From Tubiluchus corallicola (Eukaryota; Priapulida; Priapulimorpha; Priapulimorphida; Tubiluchidae): a stretch of DNA of 64,000 bases. The position numbers and the translations under genes are program-made. Each line of letters opens with the position of its first letter. Positions within the stretch are counted from its first letter, which is position 1. Location: NCBI GenBank assembly GCA_030141605.1, contig JAQGDQ010000303.1:218858-282857 (forward strand). Direction: 5' to 3'. Below are positions 48,321 to 59,435 of this stretch, in pieces. The notes beneath the pieces are model-generated. The model made no database searches, had not been told where the DNA came from, and was given only the letters and a program-made list of their open reading frames with translations.

Positions 48321-49324
48321 GAACTTGATGCTTCTACGTCACTTCATTGTACTCAACACGCATAAGTTGACGCGTACAATCAGTAAGCAATGAGCCCGCT
48401 TAAATAACGTAGAGCATGCTTCATAAATCTGTATATAGTTTACTTATGCGATTGTTATATATGTTATGCAGATCAAACGTTTTACATTAAAATAATTACA
48501 TTTCAAATGAATCAGTCAGGCTTGTATTTGAACAAATACGCTCTACGCTGTTTTATTGCCTTCATTAAAAACGGTAGATGTATTTCATCAATTCATTTTA
48601 CTGATAGTAAGTGAAGGTTAATAAACGCAACAACAACTTCAATTTAACGAACATTGAAGACACGCCGAGCGCAAAGGCTTCATAGTTAATACGCAACTTT
48701 CTCGCGGGCAGTGGTGGCAGCACGGTACAGTCTTGAGACTAAATTGCGCGGGCACAATGACAGCACTCTGGGACTACGATCATCTTAATATGAATATTGC
48801 AGCTTTAAAAGTAAAAACGTAACACTTGCTGGTACTGCTGCTTACAGGTCAGTTAATCAAGCTTGCACATTTTGCTACGTTCTGTACGACTAGCCGTCGC
48901 TACATTGCTTACATCAACATTCAAACACACTCAAAATGAAAGTCAAACACAGCTGAAATCACTGTTGACTCGCGCGGATCAATTTGGGAACTCAAAAACA
49001 GCTCTCACTTGTGAAAATGGTTGACTTCTGTGATGTAAAAAATCAATCAGAATGAAGTGATAATCTAATTGACACGTGACATCATCTGATTGGATTATTA
49101 GCCCGAGGCGAGATGATAAGCCGATGTGATGGTGACACGTGTCAATAAGACTTGACGAATGACCTAGAAAACCCAGCTGAAAGACATTCAAAACTGGACA
49201 ATGAAATTTGATTAACTACTTATATAAAATACACTCACGATTTGTGTGGAATCGCATGTCAGCACATTGCACATAATTCCACATGTGCCGCTTGGTCACA
49301 ATATGCCGATTTGATAAAACGTAA
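48321..49324. other. Unique sequence left of the second LINE family
   Basis: No feature recognised. The part nearest 49324 may be decayed upstream LINE sequence in shifted frames. Confidence 0.45.
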
Positions 49325-49820
49325 CCACAAACCCAGTATTACAGTCATTCAGCTTTTCAGTCATACTTTAGTCCAGTTTCAAATCAACATGATCATTACA
49401 CAAGATATTCAGTCGAAAACTATGTACTCCCCCTTCCAAAAACAAATATAATGAAACGGTCATCAAAATATAATGCTATTAAAATATGGTCATCAATGCC
49501 GCGTGAAATAAAAACTCTTAATCTCTTTCAATTTAAAAAAGCGTCAAAGAATTACCTACTACAACGGTATAATTAACTCACAATTTTACTCATCCTGATC
49601 TTAAGTTACTAACAAAACTTATTTTGTTCTAATGTACGCTATAACTGATGAAATGTAATGTTAATTGTAAATAGTTCCACTTATCTGGAGGAGGACTCGA
49701 AAGCAAAATGCTCCTTCCTCCTCCTCACAGTAACTCGCATAGTTTATTTTTTTTAATGTTATATCAATTTATATGTATGTTTGAGTTGCTGTGGAATAAA
49801 TTCATAATTCATAATTACAG
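49325..49820 (+). mobile_element. 5'-truncated LINE 3' end of a second family
   Basis: A frame open from 49325 to the stop at 49574-49576 contains HDHYTRYSVENYVLPLP, then KYNAIKIWSSMPREIK and FKKASKNYLLQRYN before the stop. His-x-Tyr-x-Thr-Arg followed about 25 residues later by Ile-x-x-Trp-(N/S)-x-(L/M)-Pro is the hallmark C-terminus of non-LTR reverse transcriptases. A 3' UTR of ~240 bases ends in ATTCATAATTCATAATT, a short repeated tail. The sequence differs from the 9.06/24.19 kb LINE, so it is another family. Upstream sequence in other frames may be decayed LINE. Confidence 0.8.
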
Positions 49821-50339
49821 ACAAACATAAAAAAATTTTTTTTAGCAATCTTGTGTTCCTTTACTTTAGGTATGAGTATTTTAAACATCTTTGGTTAAAC
49901 TCAACTAATGTTAAAATACGCACTATGACCTTCGTTGACACGAATTCTTCCGTAAAACGTCATCAGATAACGTATAATCCAAAGAATTTACAATCTAAAA
50001 CCTTTACATGCAATTCCCTCCCTTGAAAGCTGAAAGTGTTAAAAAGTTGTAAAGGTCTGTGAGCGACCATGTTATCTCTCACATAACCCGAATGACATCA
50101 ATCACTCGGAGTCCGTCCTCTCCAGGGAGCACATCACTGTCACGGACATTTATCTCAGAAACTTTAGAACAGAGTCTAATCGGATTTTGTTGAAAAGGAG
50201 CTTTCAGGTTATGCTGGCGAATCTCTAGCGACACAGACGGGCAGAAAACAACAGAGACGGGAATACTCCAGTGAATTTGAAAAGCTGGAGAACACAGGAA
50301 TACTCCAGTGAATTTGAAAAGCGCGTTCGACAACTCAAA

Positions 50340-50673
50340 TGGGAGCACAGCGGTAAATCTGAAATTTGAATTTTCATCTTAAAACTTGCGTAATTTTAGT
50401 ACAACGCAGTGAATATCTTACAGTAGCACTGTACTTAAATTTTCTCTTTCGCAAACATGCGCACCACGCTCGCGGAATGTTTTTGCTGTTGAAAATTATG
50501 TTAGTTTGTGATGTCATCAATAGTAGGACCCCCGCCGTTAATTAAAATTTTTAATCTATTATTTAATTACCAGAAACGCTTTTGCAGTATTAATTGTGTT
50601 AAAATGTATACTTTTCATCCGACTTGAAAATGGTGTAGTACAATATATGGAGAATCATCCTGTCTTCCTTTAA
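50340..50673. mobile_element. TTAAAGGAAGACAGG dispersed repeat, copy 2 (inverted)
   Basis: Reverse-oriented partner of 45271-45590, ending ATCCTGTCTTCCTTTAA. Identity is moderate with small indels. With copy 1 it forms a large inverted pair with a 4.7-kb loop. Confidence 0.65.
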
Positions 50674-51039
50674 GCAAGAAGTTGTACTTGCAAAACGAAA
50701 CGTCATGTGTATTTATTTCGGTCATTCTCAAGAAAAGTTTAAATGGCTTCTTTAAATTCTAAGCTTTAAAAAGAAAGCACCCTTTTTCTTGGACTGCCAC
50801 ACGGCTTGCACGAGGCCAAGCGAAACAAAATGAAACAATCAGAATGATTCCACCCAGTATGTAGCTGAAAGAAAGAAAATGTGATCAGCTTGGATTTGAA
50901 CCATGAACGTTTTTAGTTAGTTGCTAATTACTTTATAACGCCACGAAAACGTTTCAAATGTTTGGCTGGCGAGTTATCAGGATTGAATCAATACATGTCC
51001 TGACCACAACAGGTTGTATGCTATGAAACTAGCAATTCA

Positions 51040-51447
51040 CAGGGCCTATTTCAGCCTAGGCGAGGCCCGGGGAAGTGGGGCGTGTGAGGCCCCATCAGGG
51101 GGTGAGCGCCGTGGGGCGGGCGCTACCATGGTTGGCACCCATAAAATTTTTGAACTGCTAGAACGCCGAAGAAGCATTTTCGAAGAGAAAATATGGAGTT
51201 ATTCAGTTGTTAAAGGAAAGAACAATTGAAAGAAAAACTGCTTTATTCTCAAGATCAGTCCTTAATACTTGTCAATATTGGCAATACTGGCGTGCGGCAA
51301 GAGAGAGAGAGAGAGAAAGAGAGAGAGAGGGAGAGAGGAGGCAGTATGTTCGCATAAAGCAAAATAAAATGTTACCTTGGCGCGAGGCCCCCCTGGAGGG
51401 TGAGGCCCGGGGAAGTAGCCGCACTTCCCCCCTTGAAATAGGCCCTG
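51040..51447. mobile_element. hAT-type MITE, CAGGGCCTATTTC family, 408-bp copy
   Basis: Same orientation as the 17.1 kb copy, with intact CAGGGCCTATTTC ends. The 8-bp duplication has one mismatch: GCAATTCA (51032-51039) and GCAACTCA (51448-51455). The central GA tract is short (about 40 bases). Short open frames over it are shared only because the element is shared; they have no protein-like features. Confidence 0.92.
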
Positions 51448-51828
51448 GCAACTCAGAGGGTTGTTGTATCTACTCCAGGACAGATTTTGCTGTTTTGTTT
51501 CATCAAATTTCCTTTTTTAGAAGTAAAGTTGCGTTTTTACTAATCTAATAAACGTGGGTTCATTCTAATATCTACATATCTACTCACGCGTCAAGTTTGC
51601 CTGTTGCGAACTTTCAAGCAAAAAAGCGAAATGACGAGTTTGTCGTTAAGTTAACAATGTTCTTTACGCAGTTCAATTCCTTCGTCCAAGAAAACAGAAG
51701 TCACCAATTAAAACACGTACATGAAGAAAGCGTTTTTCAATTCAGTTGAGCTTTATTGATGATGTCAAGTCGGGTTGAATCAACATGAGACGGCGTGAAT
51801 CAAAGTGACAGCTGCAAGAAACGAAACG

Positions 51829-51963
51829 TGTAGGAAAGCAACAGCAGTAACTGCATGCATGTCAAGTGATCCATGTAGGAAAGCAACAGCAGTAACTGCA
51901 TGCATGTCAAGTGATCCATGTAGGAAAGCAACAGCAGTAACTGCATGCATGTCAAGTGATCCA
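51829..51963. repeat. 45-bp tandem repeat, 3 copies
   Basis: Three identical units with GTAGGAAAGCAACAGCAGTA and ACTGCATGCATGTCAAGTGA. 45 is divisible by three, so both strands look open as 15-residue repeats. Perfect identity suggests recent origin or an assembly artefact. Confidence 0.95.
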
Positions 51964-52816
51964 AATGAGTCACGCCTGTATGAAAGGTCATCAGACAGGT
52001 CTCAAATGAGGAATACTTCATAATTACAGGTTATAGAAACACCTGAAAATAGTTACAGTCTATTGGAAAAATGATTAAACTGCGAAACTAATATTTTGCG
52101 TCAAATGCAGGTACAGTTGCCCCAGAAAATGCAAGACAAACACTATAAATGTACACATGTTTATGTTTGGTAACTTTTATTTGCAAATATTGTTTAAGCT
52201 TTATGAGCGTATGAATTCTTTCACAATATGTTTTACAAAGTGTACTTTTGAATTGAAATGAACCAATTTACATTCCGAGAGACACCAGTGAAATGCTTAA
52301 TTACGGAAATGTTTGTAAAATGATAGAAGCAAATCTTGCTGGTGTAATTTACAATTATTGTAAATTTCTACTATAGCGTGACGTCACAGGATATGACGTC
52401 AATATGAGTAGCAAACCGATTCCACCAATGACGTATAATTAAAATACGGCCAACACTGAAGGGACAACATAACCTTTTGCCATCAAAGCAGCAGCGCCTC
52501 GGTACGCATTATTCATGAGAAACTTGTCCACTGCTCCAGTCTCCACCCAAATGAAATTTCAATTTATCAACGCGCAAGTAATTAAATTTCACTACAGCAA
52601 ATCCCCGTTTTAATCAGATCTGTTGTGTCCGCAAGAGTTGTTTTGAAAATATCGAAATAAACCATCCGATGAATAATTAATGGTATTGTGCAACAGCGCA
52701 GCTTACAATAAGTTCATTAAGAAAAATTCATTAGCCGTGCACTTTATGAGGTAAGGTGAACTTTACAGGAAAAACTCCCAGCATCATAGAGCAACAAAAT
52801 GCACTTACGACCAAAA
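51964..52816. other. Unique AT-rich sequence
   Basis: Nothing recognised apart from repeated TGACGTCA-like motifs (52380-52435). Confidence 0.45.
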
Positions 52817-52850
<34 letters not shown>

Positions 52851-52980
52851 GTTATTGTTATTATCATTATTATTATTATTATTACTATTATTATTATTAC
52901 TATTATTATTATTGTTATTATTATTACTATTATTATTATTGTTATTATTAGTTATTATCGTTGTTATCGTCGTTGTTGTC

Positions 52981-53043
<63 letters not shown>

Positions 53044-53053
53044 ATCGTTATCG

Positions 53054-53098
<45 letters not shown>

Positions 53099-53160
53099 CT
53101 ATTATTATTATTACTATTGTTGTTGTTGCTGTTGTTATTATTATTATTATTATTATTAGT
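52817..53160. repeat. Compound trinucleotide tract (ATT/GTT/GTC)n
   Basis: ATT repeats grade into a core of GTCGTT hexamers (about 52965-53040), then ATCATT and back to ATT. It translates as homopolymeric Leu, Val, Asn, Thr or Ser frames, all artefacts. A similar but shorter GTT/GCT/GTC tract is at 30532-30590. Confidence 0.96.
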
Positions 53161-53262
53161 GGCTAAAAAAATTGCAAAATAATTTATTTTCCATTGGATC
53201 GTCTTATTTAAAACTTAGTTTTTCGTTTACACCGCGTATAAATTCTAACACTGCAAAGAATT

Positions 53263-53829
53263 ATGTTTCCAAGTAAAAAATCATTTTTTGGGAAAAAACA
53301 GCATGCCGCTGGCACAGAACAGCTTGAAGAAAATGATGCAATCTTAAATGACACGATCATCGAGCACACGCGTAAAAAAGTTACAACGATTTCAAGCGCG
53401 TATTGTAATTTTCACGTATTTGTACAAAGAGTTGATGATCCAATCAGACAATCACACGGGAATTTTCCCTCATTCGTCAATTCTGCACATCAATCCCATT
53501 TTGCTGATTTTCACGATCACAGAAAGCCAGTGAAACTGTCAGTGGTGATTTCCACTTTCATCACCCTAACTAATTACACAATTGCTCTCTGCAGGTGTAG
53601 AAGAGTTACTCTAAACGTGGAACTTTTTGCAGGGCTAAATTTTTGCGAATTAACCTTCGGAGCCTTGACTGCTAAGGCCAGATTTTCGAACGGCCGTAAT
53701 GACATTACGCAATATGGGGTACCTTTTATTACACTCGTTTTGTGCATTTTTTATAAACATATTCCTTATTTTATTGCTACGTTTCGTATACAGTTGATCA
53801 ATCATACTTTAGGCACTTGTGGTGTTTAG
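53263..53829 (+). CDS. Unrecognised 188-codon open reading frame
   Basis: This is the longest non-repetitive ATG-to-stop frame in the window. It starts MFPSKKSFFGKKQHAAG in a poor context (AATTATGTTT) and contains a Lys/Glu/Asp-rich first 45 residues, a His-rich patch (HQSHFADFHDHRKP) and a hydrophobic C-terminal third. I recognise no family. It sits between a trinucleotide tract and a piggyBac-like MITE, with no sign of splice partners. It could be an exon of a real gene, a decayed element, or chance. I list it because such length without repeats is uncommon at this base composition. Confidence 0.2.
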   Translation: MFPSKKSFFGKKQHAAGTEQLEENDAILNDTIIEHTRKKVTTISSAYCNFHVFVQRVDDPIRQSHGNFPSFVNSAHQSHFADFHDHRKPVKLSVVISTFITLTNYTIALCRCRRVTLNVELFAGLNFCELTFGALTAKARFSNGRNDITQYGVPFITLVLCIFYKHIPYFIATFRIQLINHTLGTCGV

Positions 53830-53978
53830 TTGAAAACATACACAGATGACAGAATAAAATTCTTTTTGTCTAACAACACAAGCAGTTAACATCTAAGACT
53901 ATCTAACAAAATGAGACATCACATATGGGGTCATCTCTCCTAAAATGGCGGGTAGACCCTATGCAATGCTGAACAGTG

Positions 53979-54447
53979 TTAACCCTTTCATACCCGTTGT
54001 ATTCCGTGGGATACGAGGTTATTTTCTGCCTTTAAAATTAATAAAATTTTAAAACTGACAGTTACTTGATCTGTTGATATTTATTTTGATTTAAGCCAAT
54101 AACAATAGACTAAAAGTGGTGATAAAATGGCAAACTAGAAAATCTACATAGCATAAAAAACTGTGCAGGGTACAGCACTTTAGAGAGGACTTTGTACAGA
54201 TCAGCATAGCATGCATACTAAATGTCTTAAATACTTAAAAAAATTATCAGCAAAAGTTGCAAAATGAAGCACATTTTATGCTTCCATTGAATCCCAATGT
54301 ATCCCGTAGGATACAAGCTATATTTAGCATGCGGGCACAGGTAGAAAAAATAATTATTATGTGTAAAAAAGATGGACATACTGAACAAAAGTACCAAGCC
54401 AAAAAAAATTTCTTATTAAACAAATAATTTGGGACTGAAAGGGTTAA
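53979..54447. mobile_element. piggyBac-like MITE (TTAA duplication, CCCTTTCA ends)
   Basis: TTAACCCTTTCATACCC on the left and GGGACTGAAAGGGTTAA on the right form 13-bp inverted ends (11 of 13 matching) inside a TTAA target duplication. This is the piggyBac pattern. Just inside each end is a palindromic GTATCCC...GGGATAC motif (53998-54016 and 54298-54315), plausibly transposase sites. At 469 bp it has no coding potential. A minus-strand open frame crossing its right end is not supported. Confidence 0.82.
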
Positions 54448-54728
54448 ATAAAGTAACGTTTTGGTCGCATTTAGTAAGGATTTACCAGAAAGCAATGCTG
54501 CGGTCGTCTCATCAGCACAGCGTCCAATGTCTCGTCAAATTGCAAAAGGAAAGCTCAGTGTATGGTTAGGCTGGACAGCAGGTAGGATGGACAGCAGGTA
54601 GTTTCAAAACGAAATAAAAGACTGAAGTATGATCAAAATGCAAATCGTTAAAACCACTAAACGAAACAAAGTTTCATTTTATTTAATGATATGCACGCAT
54701 GTCGTACAATCAAAAATTTTGTACATGG

Positions 54729-54774
54729 TGTGTGGGGTGTGTGTGTGTGTGCGTGTGCGTGCGTGCGTGCGTGC

Positions 54775-54831
<57 letters not shown>
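54729..54831. repeat. (GT)n / (GTGC)n microsatellite
   Basis: GT repeats with an inner GTGC segment. This alternating purine-pyrimidine tract can adopt Z-DNA. It lies just left of the 54.86 kb dispersed repeat. Confidence 0.96.
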
Positions 54832-54861
54832 TGTAGGTAAAATGCAGCAGGTAAATGAGAT

Positions 54862-55120
54862 ACTAAGTAATATCGATTTGCACGGAGTGTTTTGGGACAT
54901 AATTTAACATTGCCTTTTCTTCCCCTGATTTACGTTTGCGTAGTGACGTCATGTAATGGCGCCGTTGGAACAGTATTGCGGGAGATTTAAAATGAAAACA
55001 AACAAAAATTCCTTTCCACGCGAATACGATATACGCATCATAAAATTGTTGTAAAGTATTATAATTTTCAAGGCGATTTTTCTGAAATCTACTTCAGGTG
55101 CTCCTTTTCTTGTCCTTTAA
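54862..55120. mobile_element. TTAAAGGA-ended dispersed repeat, second copy
   Basis: Direct copy of the repeat at 472-730, ending in the same TTTTCTTGTCCTTTAA. It begins about 30 bases after the (GT)n tract at 54.73-54.83 kb. Open frames across it are short and not shared between copies, so it looks non-coding. Confidence 0.6.
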
Positions 55121-55825
55121 CATATGCTGATCAGCCAATATCTGTTACTATAAGCGGCTCTTGTCGACGCAATATTGTGCAAATTCTAAATCTCCTAATC
55201 CCGCCTTCGTCCTGAGACATCGTCGCTAACAAAGAATCCTTAAAATTTCGTTGTTTTCCCTGACGAATTTGTTCTCAGTCGAAATTGGATTTGCGACCGA
55301 TGGTTTAGCACTAGTAACGTTTCGTTCTAACAGCCCGTCATTTTGTTCCCATGTTGTGACAAATTCAATTTGTTCCACTCGCGCGAGTTTGCGGAATACA
55401 AAGCAGGCGCGAAAGCAACCGAGAAATGCGCCAGAACATGCCGTAAGTGCGTCCTTACGTAACTTACAAAGCACGGTGCAATTGGAGACTTAATTGACGA
55501 ATGTTAAAGTCTTTTATAAATAGCTGACGTGTCGGTTTACAACGACTAAACTATTTTAGTTAAAAACAAGTCAAAAAAGAACGAATGCAAAAATGCCATT
55601 TCACTAAGTGCATAAATTAAATGGCATTTTATTAAATCAATAAAAACTAAATTATGGCAAATACTCAAGGTAAATGTTGTTGACCTTGACCTTGACCTTT
55701 CCTTGACCTTTTTCCATTTCCAATAAATTTCTTAATTAAGCCCAGAATTACATACCGATTAAAACCAAAAAGACAAACCTTGATGCTTTTCAGTACATGT
55801 TTGTTCATGAATAAGCATTTTCAAA

Positions 55826-57428
55826 CAGATAACTTTTCAGAGCACGTGTTTGTGAATTGTACGAGTGAGAAATTCTACTACATATAACTCTTCAGAACAC
55901 GTGCTTGTAAACTGTACGAGTGAGAAATTCTACTACATATAACTCTTCAGAGCACGTGTTTGTGAACTGTACGTGTGAGAAATTCTACTACATATAACTC
56001 TTCAGAGCACGTGTTTGTGAATTGTACGAGTGAGAATTTCTACTACATGTAAGTCTTCAGAGCACGTGTTTGTGAACTGTACGTGTGAGAAATTCTACTA
56101 CATATAACTCTTCAGAGCACGTGTTTGTAAACTGTACCTGTGAGAAATTCTACTACATGTAAGTCTTCAGAACACGTGCTTGTAAACTGTACGTGTGAGA
56201 AATTCTACTACATGTAACTCTTCAGAGCACGTGTTTGTGAACTGTACGTGTGAGAAATTCTACTACATATAACTCTTTAGAGCACGTGTTTGTGAATTGT
56301 ACGAGTGAGAAATTCTACTACATATAACTCTTCAGAGCACGTGATTGTGAACTGTACGTGTGAGAAATTCTACTACATGTAACTCTTCAGAGCACGTGTT
56401 TGTAAACTGTACGAGTGAGAAATTCTACTACATATAACTCTTCAGAGCACGTGATTGTAAACTGTACGTGTGAGAAATTCTACTACATGTAACTCTTCAG
56501 AGCACGTGTTTGTGAACTGTACGAGTGAGAAATTCTACTACATGTAACTCTTCAGAGCACGTGTTTGTGAACTGTACGTGTGAGAAATTCTACTACATGT
56601 AACTCTTCAGAGCACGCGTTTGTAAACTGTACGAGTGAGAAATTCTACTACATATAACTCTTCAGAGCACGTGATTGTAAACTGTACGTGTGAGAAATTC
56701 TACTACATATAACTCTTCAGAGCACGTGTTTGTGAACTGTACGTGTGAGAAATTCTACTACATATAACTCTTCAGAGCACGTGTTTGTGAACTGTACGTG
56801 TGAGAAGTTCTACTACATATAACTCTTCAGAGCACGTGTTTGTGAACTGTACGAGTGAGAAATTCTACTACATATAACTCTTCAGAGCACGTGATTGTAA
56901 ACTGTACGTGTGAGAAATTCTACTACATGTAACTCTTCAGAGCACGTGTTTGTGAACTGTACGAGTGAGAAATTCTACTACATGTAACTCTTCAGAGCAC
57001 GTGTTTGTGAACTGTACGTGTGAGAAATTCTACTACATGTAACTCTTCAGAGCACGCGTTTGTAAACTGTACGAGTGAGAAATTCTACTACATATAACTC
57101 TTCAGAGCACGTGATTGTAAACTGTACGTGTGAGAAATTCTACTACATATAACTCTTCAGAGCACGTGTTTGTGAATTGTACGAGTGAGAAATTCTACTA
57201 CATATAACTCTTCAGAGCACGTGTTTGTGAACTGTACGTGTGAGAAATTCTACTACATGTAAGTCTTCAGAGCACGTGTTTGTGAACTATACGTGTGAGA
57301 AATTCTACTACATGTAAGTCTTCAGAGCACGTGTTTGTGAACTGTACGTGTGAGAAATTCTACTACATGTAAGTCTTCAGAGCACGCGTTTGTGAACTGT
57401 ACGAGTGAGAAATTCTACTACATGTATC
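55826..57428. repeat. 55-bp tandem array, about 29 copies, with an E-box in most units
   Basis: Units CTCTTCAGAGCACGTGTTTG, TGAACTGTACGTGTGAGAAA and TTCTACTACATATAA. Most copies keep the palindrome CACGTG; a few have CACGCG. Variant positions (ACATAT/ACATGT, GTACGAG/GTACGTG, GTGATTG/GTGTTTG) recur in blocks, and a seven-unit block (about 56380-56760) is repeated at about 56870-57190, so it has higher-order structure. Confidence 0.96.
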
Positions 57429-57977
57429 TCAAGTAGATCTAAGCTATTCGCACTACAGCCGCAATTTTGAAACACAGCTTTTAAGGATCGTTTTAACACA
57501 TTTTCAAATTATTTCAGAAATTCAAAATCTATATACAGGTGCTTGTGTTTTCGAATAGCTAAAGTTTACCTTAAATGATCGACAGCAATATCTAATAGCT
57601 AAATTGGTTGATTAGATCGTTACGGTCTCCATTCGTTCGTGACTTATTTCGTTATTTAAATTATAATTCATTTCCATGGCTGACTAATTAACTATTTGCC
57701 CATCTATTTATTTATCCACAAATTTATTTCTTTTTCATTTATTATATCACAAGAATTCGAAAACAAAGGCATATATAGTCATCAGCAGTAGGATCGGAAA
57801 TTCACAAGATTTTTGGGGTCTTAATTGTACTTACACGAACTTTCTAGAAATCCTTAAAAAAATCCAAGAAAGCCTTAAAACCTGGTGAGGCATGTGACTG
57901 CTGATGACGACCATTTCGTAGTACTTCTAGTATAAAGGAATTGGCAGTGTTAAATTTCACGCCTAATTACTCATAAA

Positions 57978-58413
57978 TAAATATGTGTGTTATTGTTGTT
58001 GTTCTTGGCATTCTTCTGTCTCGGAAGACAATGGAATGTGCGCCAAGAGAGTCCGATCCTTGAAGGTGTCCAGGGCGCACGCCTGGGCAAGGTGTATGGA
58101 GATCCTGAGTTGCCCAGACAACAGGAACCACCTCTCTTCCTCCCTGGTGTAATCCAAAGGAAAGCGGAGCGATACGTTTGGCACCAGGTTGGCTGCAGGA
58201 GCTGCCGGAGTCAGTGAGCATGCCGCACTGGTCCGCCTTCTAGCCGTTGGCTGCTTTTGTGCAGCTCCTCCGCCTAGTGTCGAGATACAGTGTGGACATC
58301 CGGCAAGCCTACACAGTACCTAGTATTCCTAGGCGGTCACCCATCCAAGCACTAACAATGCTCTACGTTGCTTAACTTCGGTGATCAGAAACAACGTGAT
58401 TTGGCCGTAGTAT
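57978..58413 (-). mobile_element. 5S rRNA-headed SINE (SINE3-type)
   Basis: On the minus strand the element begins with a 5S-like head (58413 to 58305). A GC-rich body of about 250 bases follows, then a block CGCACATTCCATTGTCTTCC with GAGACAGAAGAATGCC, and finally an AACAACAACAATAA tail at 57.98-58.00 kb. A 5S-derived Pol III promoter, a body and a simple-repeat tail define the SINE3 class. The block before the tail resembles conserved central or tail domains shared by metazoan SINEs, but I cannot name it with certainty. Target duplications are unclear because both flanks are AT-rich. The short frames on either strand are not conserved proteins. Confidence 0.75.
58305..58412 (-). pseudogene. 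5S rRNA-like sequence with internal Pol III promoter
   Basis: Minus-strand sequence follows 5S rRNA: CTACGGCCAAATCACGTTG at the 5' side, GATCACCGAAGTTAAGCAAC (box A), then CTTGGATGGGTGACCGCCTA (box C) and GGAATACTAGGTACTGTGTA at the 3' side. About a dozen bases of the loop B/C region are missing and several stem positions are changed, so it is not a functional 5S gene. The internal control region is well kept, as expected for the head of a SINE. No T-run terminator follows directly. Confidence 0.88.
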
Positions 58414-59191
58414 ATATATATTTACTAAAATGATCAAATGAAGTGATGAAAAACCGTATTGGGAGTTAAGTAGAAAAGCACATAATAATGCAAAAACCTT
58501 TAACACTTTAGTCGCGAAGTTTTCGCTTTAGTATTCATCCATAAAGTTCTACAGAAATATTGCGTACACTAATCCACAATTCAGTTCACATTGATTTTTT
58601 ACCTCTACTTATTTACGCAAATTATTCCTAGACAATGAAATGCCAGCAAAGCTATTGTACTGTGCATTCTGAACCAGAAGTTTATCAAGAAATTCATCAC
58701 ACCTGCACACAAGGTGTATATATATATATATATATATGTAGCAAAGCAGGTAGCAGGACACTCATAACACGCAATGACCAGACTTAGTATGAACTTCCTA
58801 GAAATTCTAACTTTCGTGACACGCACGTACAGCAGGCTGGCAAGCCAAAACGCCCAATGAACCCACAATGTAAACAGATAAAGTAATTTGTATCCGAAAG
58901 CTGCCCGATTACAAGCGAGTCAGCATTTCTCAATCCGCGTTATCTTCCGGTTGAAGGATGGTCGGATTACTGCTAAATGTAAGAAAACTTTACGCACACG
59001 ACCGCAATCACTCAACCGACTTTAATCTGCAATCAATTTTGCCCTCTCTATCGGCCATCGCTTTTTCTTTGAAGACTGAGTTTTCGTCGAGAAGCGCAGA
59101 GATTTCACTCGTCCGGGTCGATCTGACTCAAGAGGACATTCATAAACAGCAATAATTACAACACCAGAGCGGCTATGAAACATTTGTTGCT

Positions 59192-59435
59192 GTATACGTC
59201 ACAGGAGTGATGTCTCTACGTCACAGGAGTGATGTCTCTACGACACAGGAGTGATGTCTCTACGTCACATGAGTGATGTCTCTACGACACAGGAGTGATG
59301 TCTCTACGTCACATGAGTGATGTCTCTACGACACAGGAGTGATGTCTCTACGACACAGGAGTGATGTCTATACGTCACAGGAGTGATGTCTCTACGTCAC
59401 AGGAGTGATGTCTCTACGTCACAGGAGTGATGTCT
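59192..59435. repeat. 22-bp tandem array, 11 copies
   Basis: Unit CAGGAGTGATGTCTCTACGT plus CA. Units differ only by ACGTCA/ACGACA and CAGG/CATG, which alternate in the middle. Confidence 0.95.

Noticed and set aside
52731-53182. Poly-Leu, poly-Val, poly-Asn/Thr and Ser-Leu frames
   Set aside because: Homopolymer products of a trinucleotide microsatellite.
58305-58412. Functional 5S rRNA gene
   Set aside because: About a dozen bases of the loop B/C region are missing and it continues into a SINE body without a terminator.
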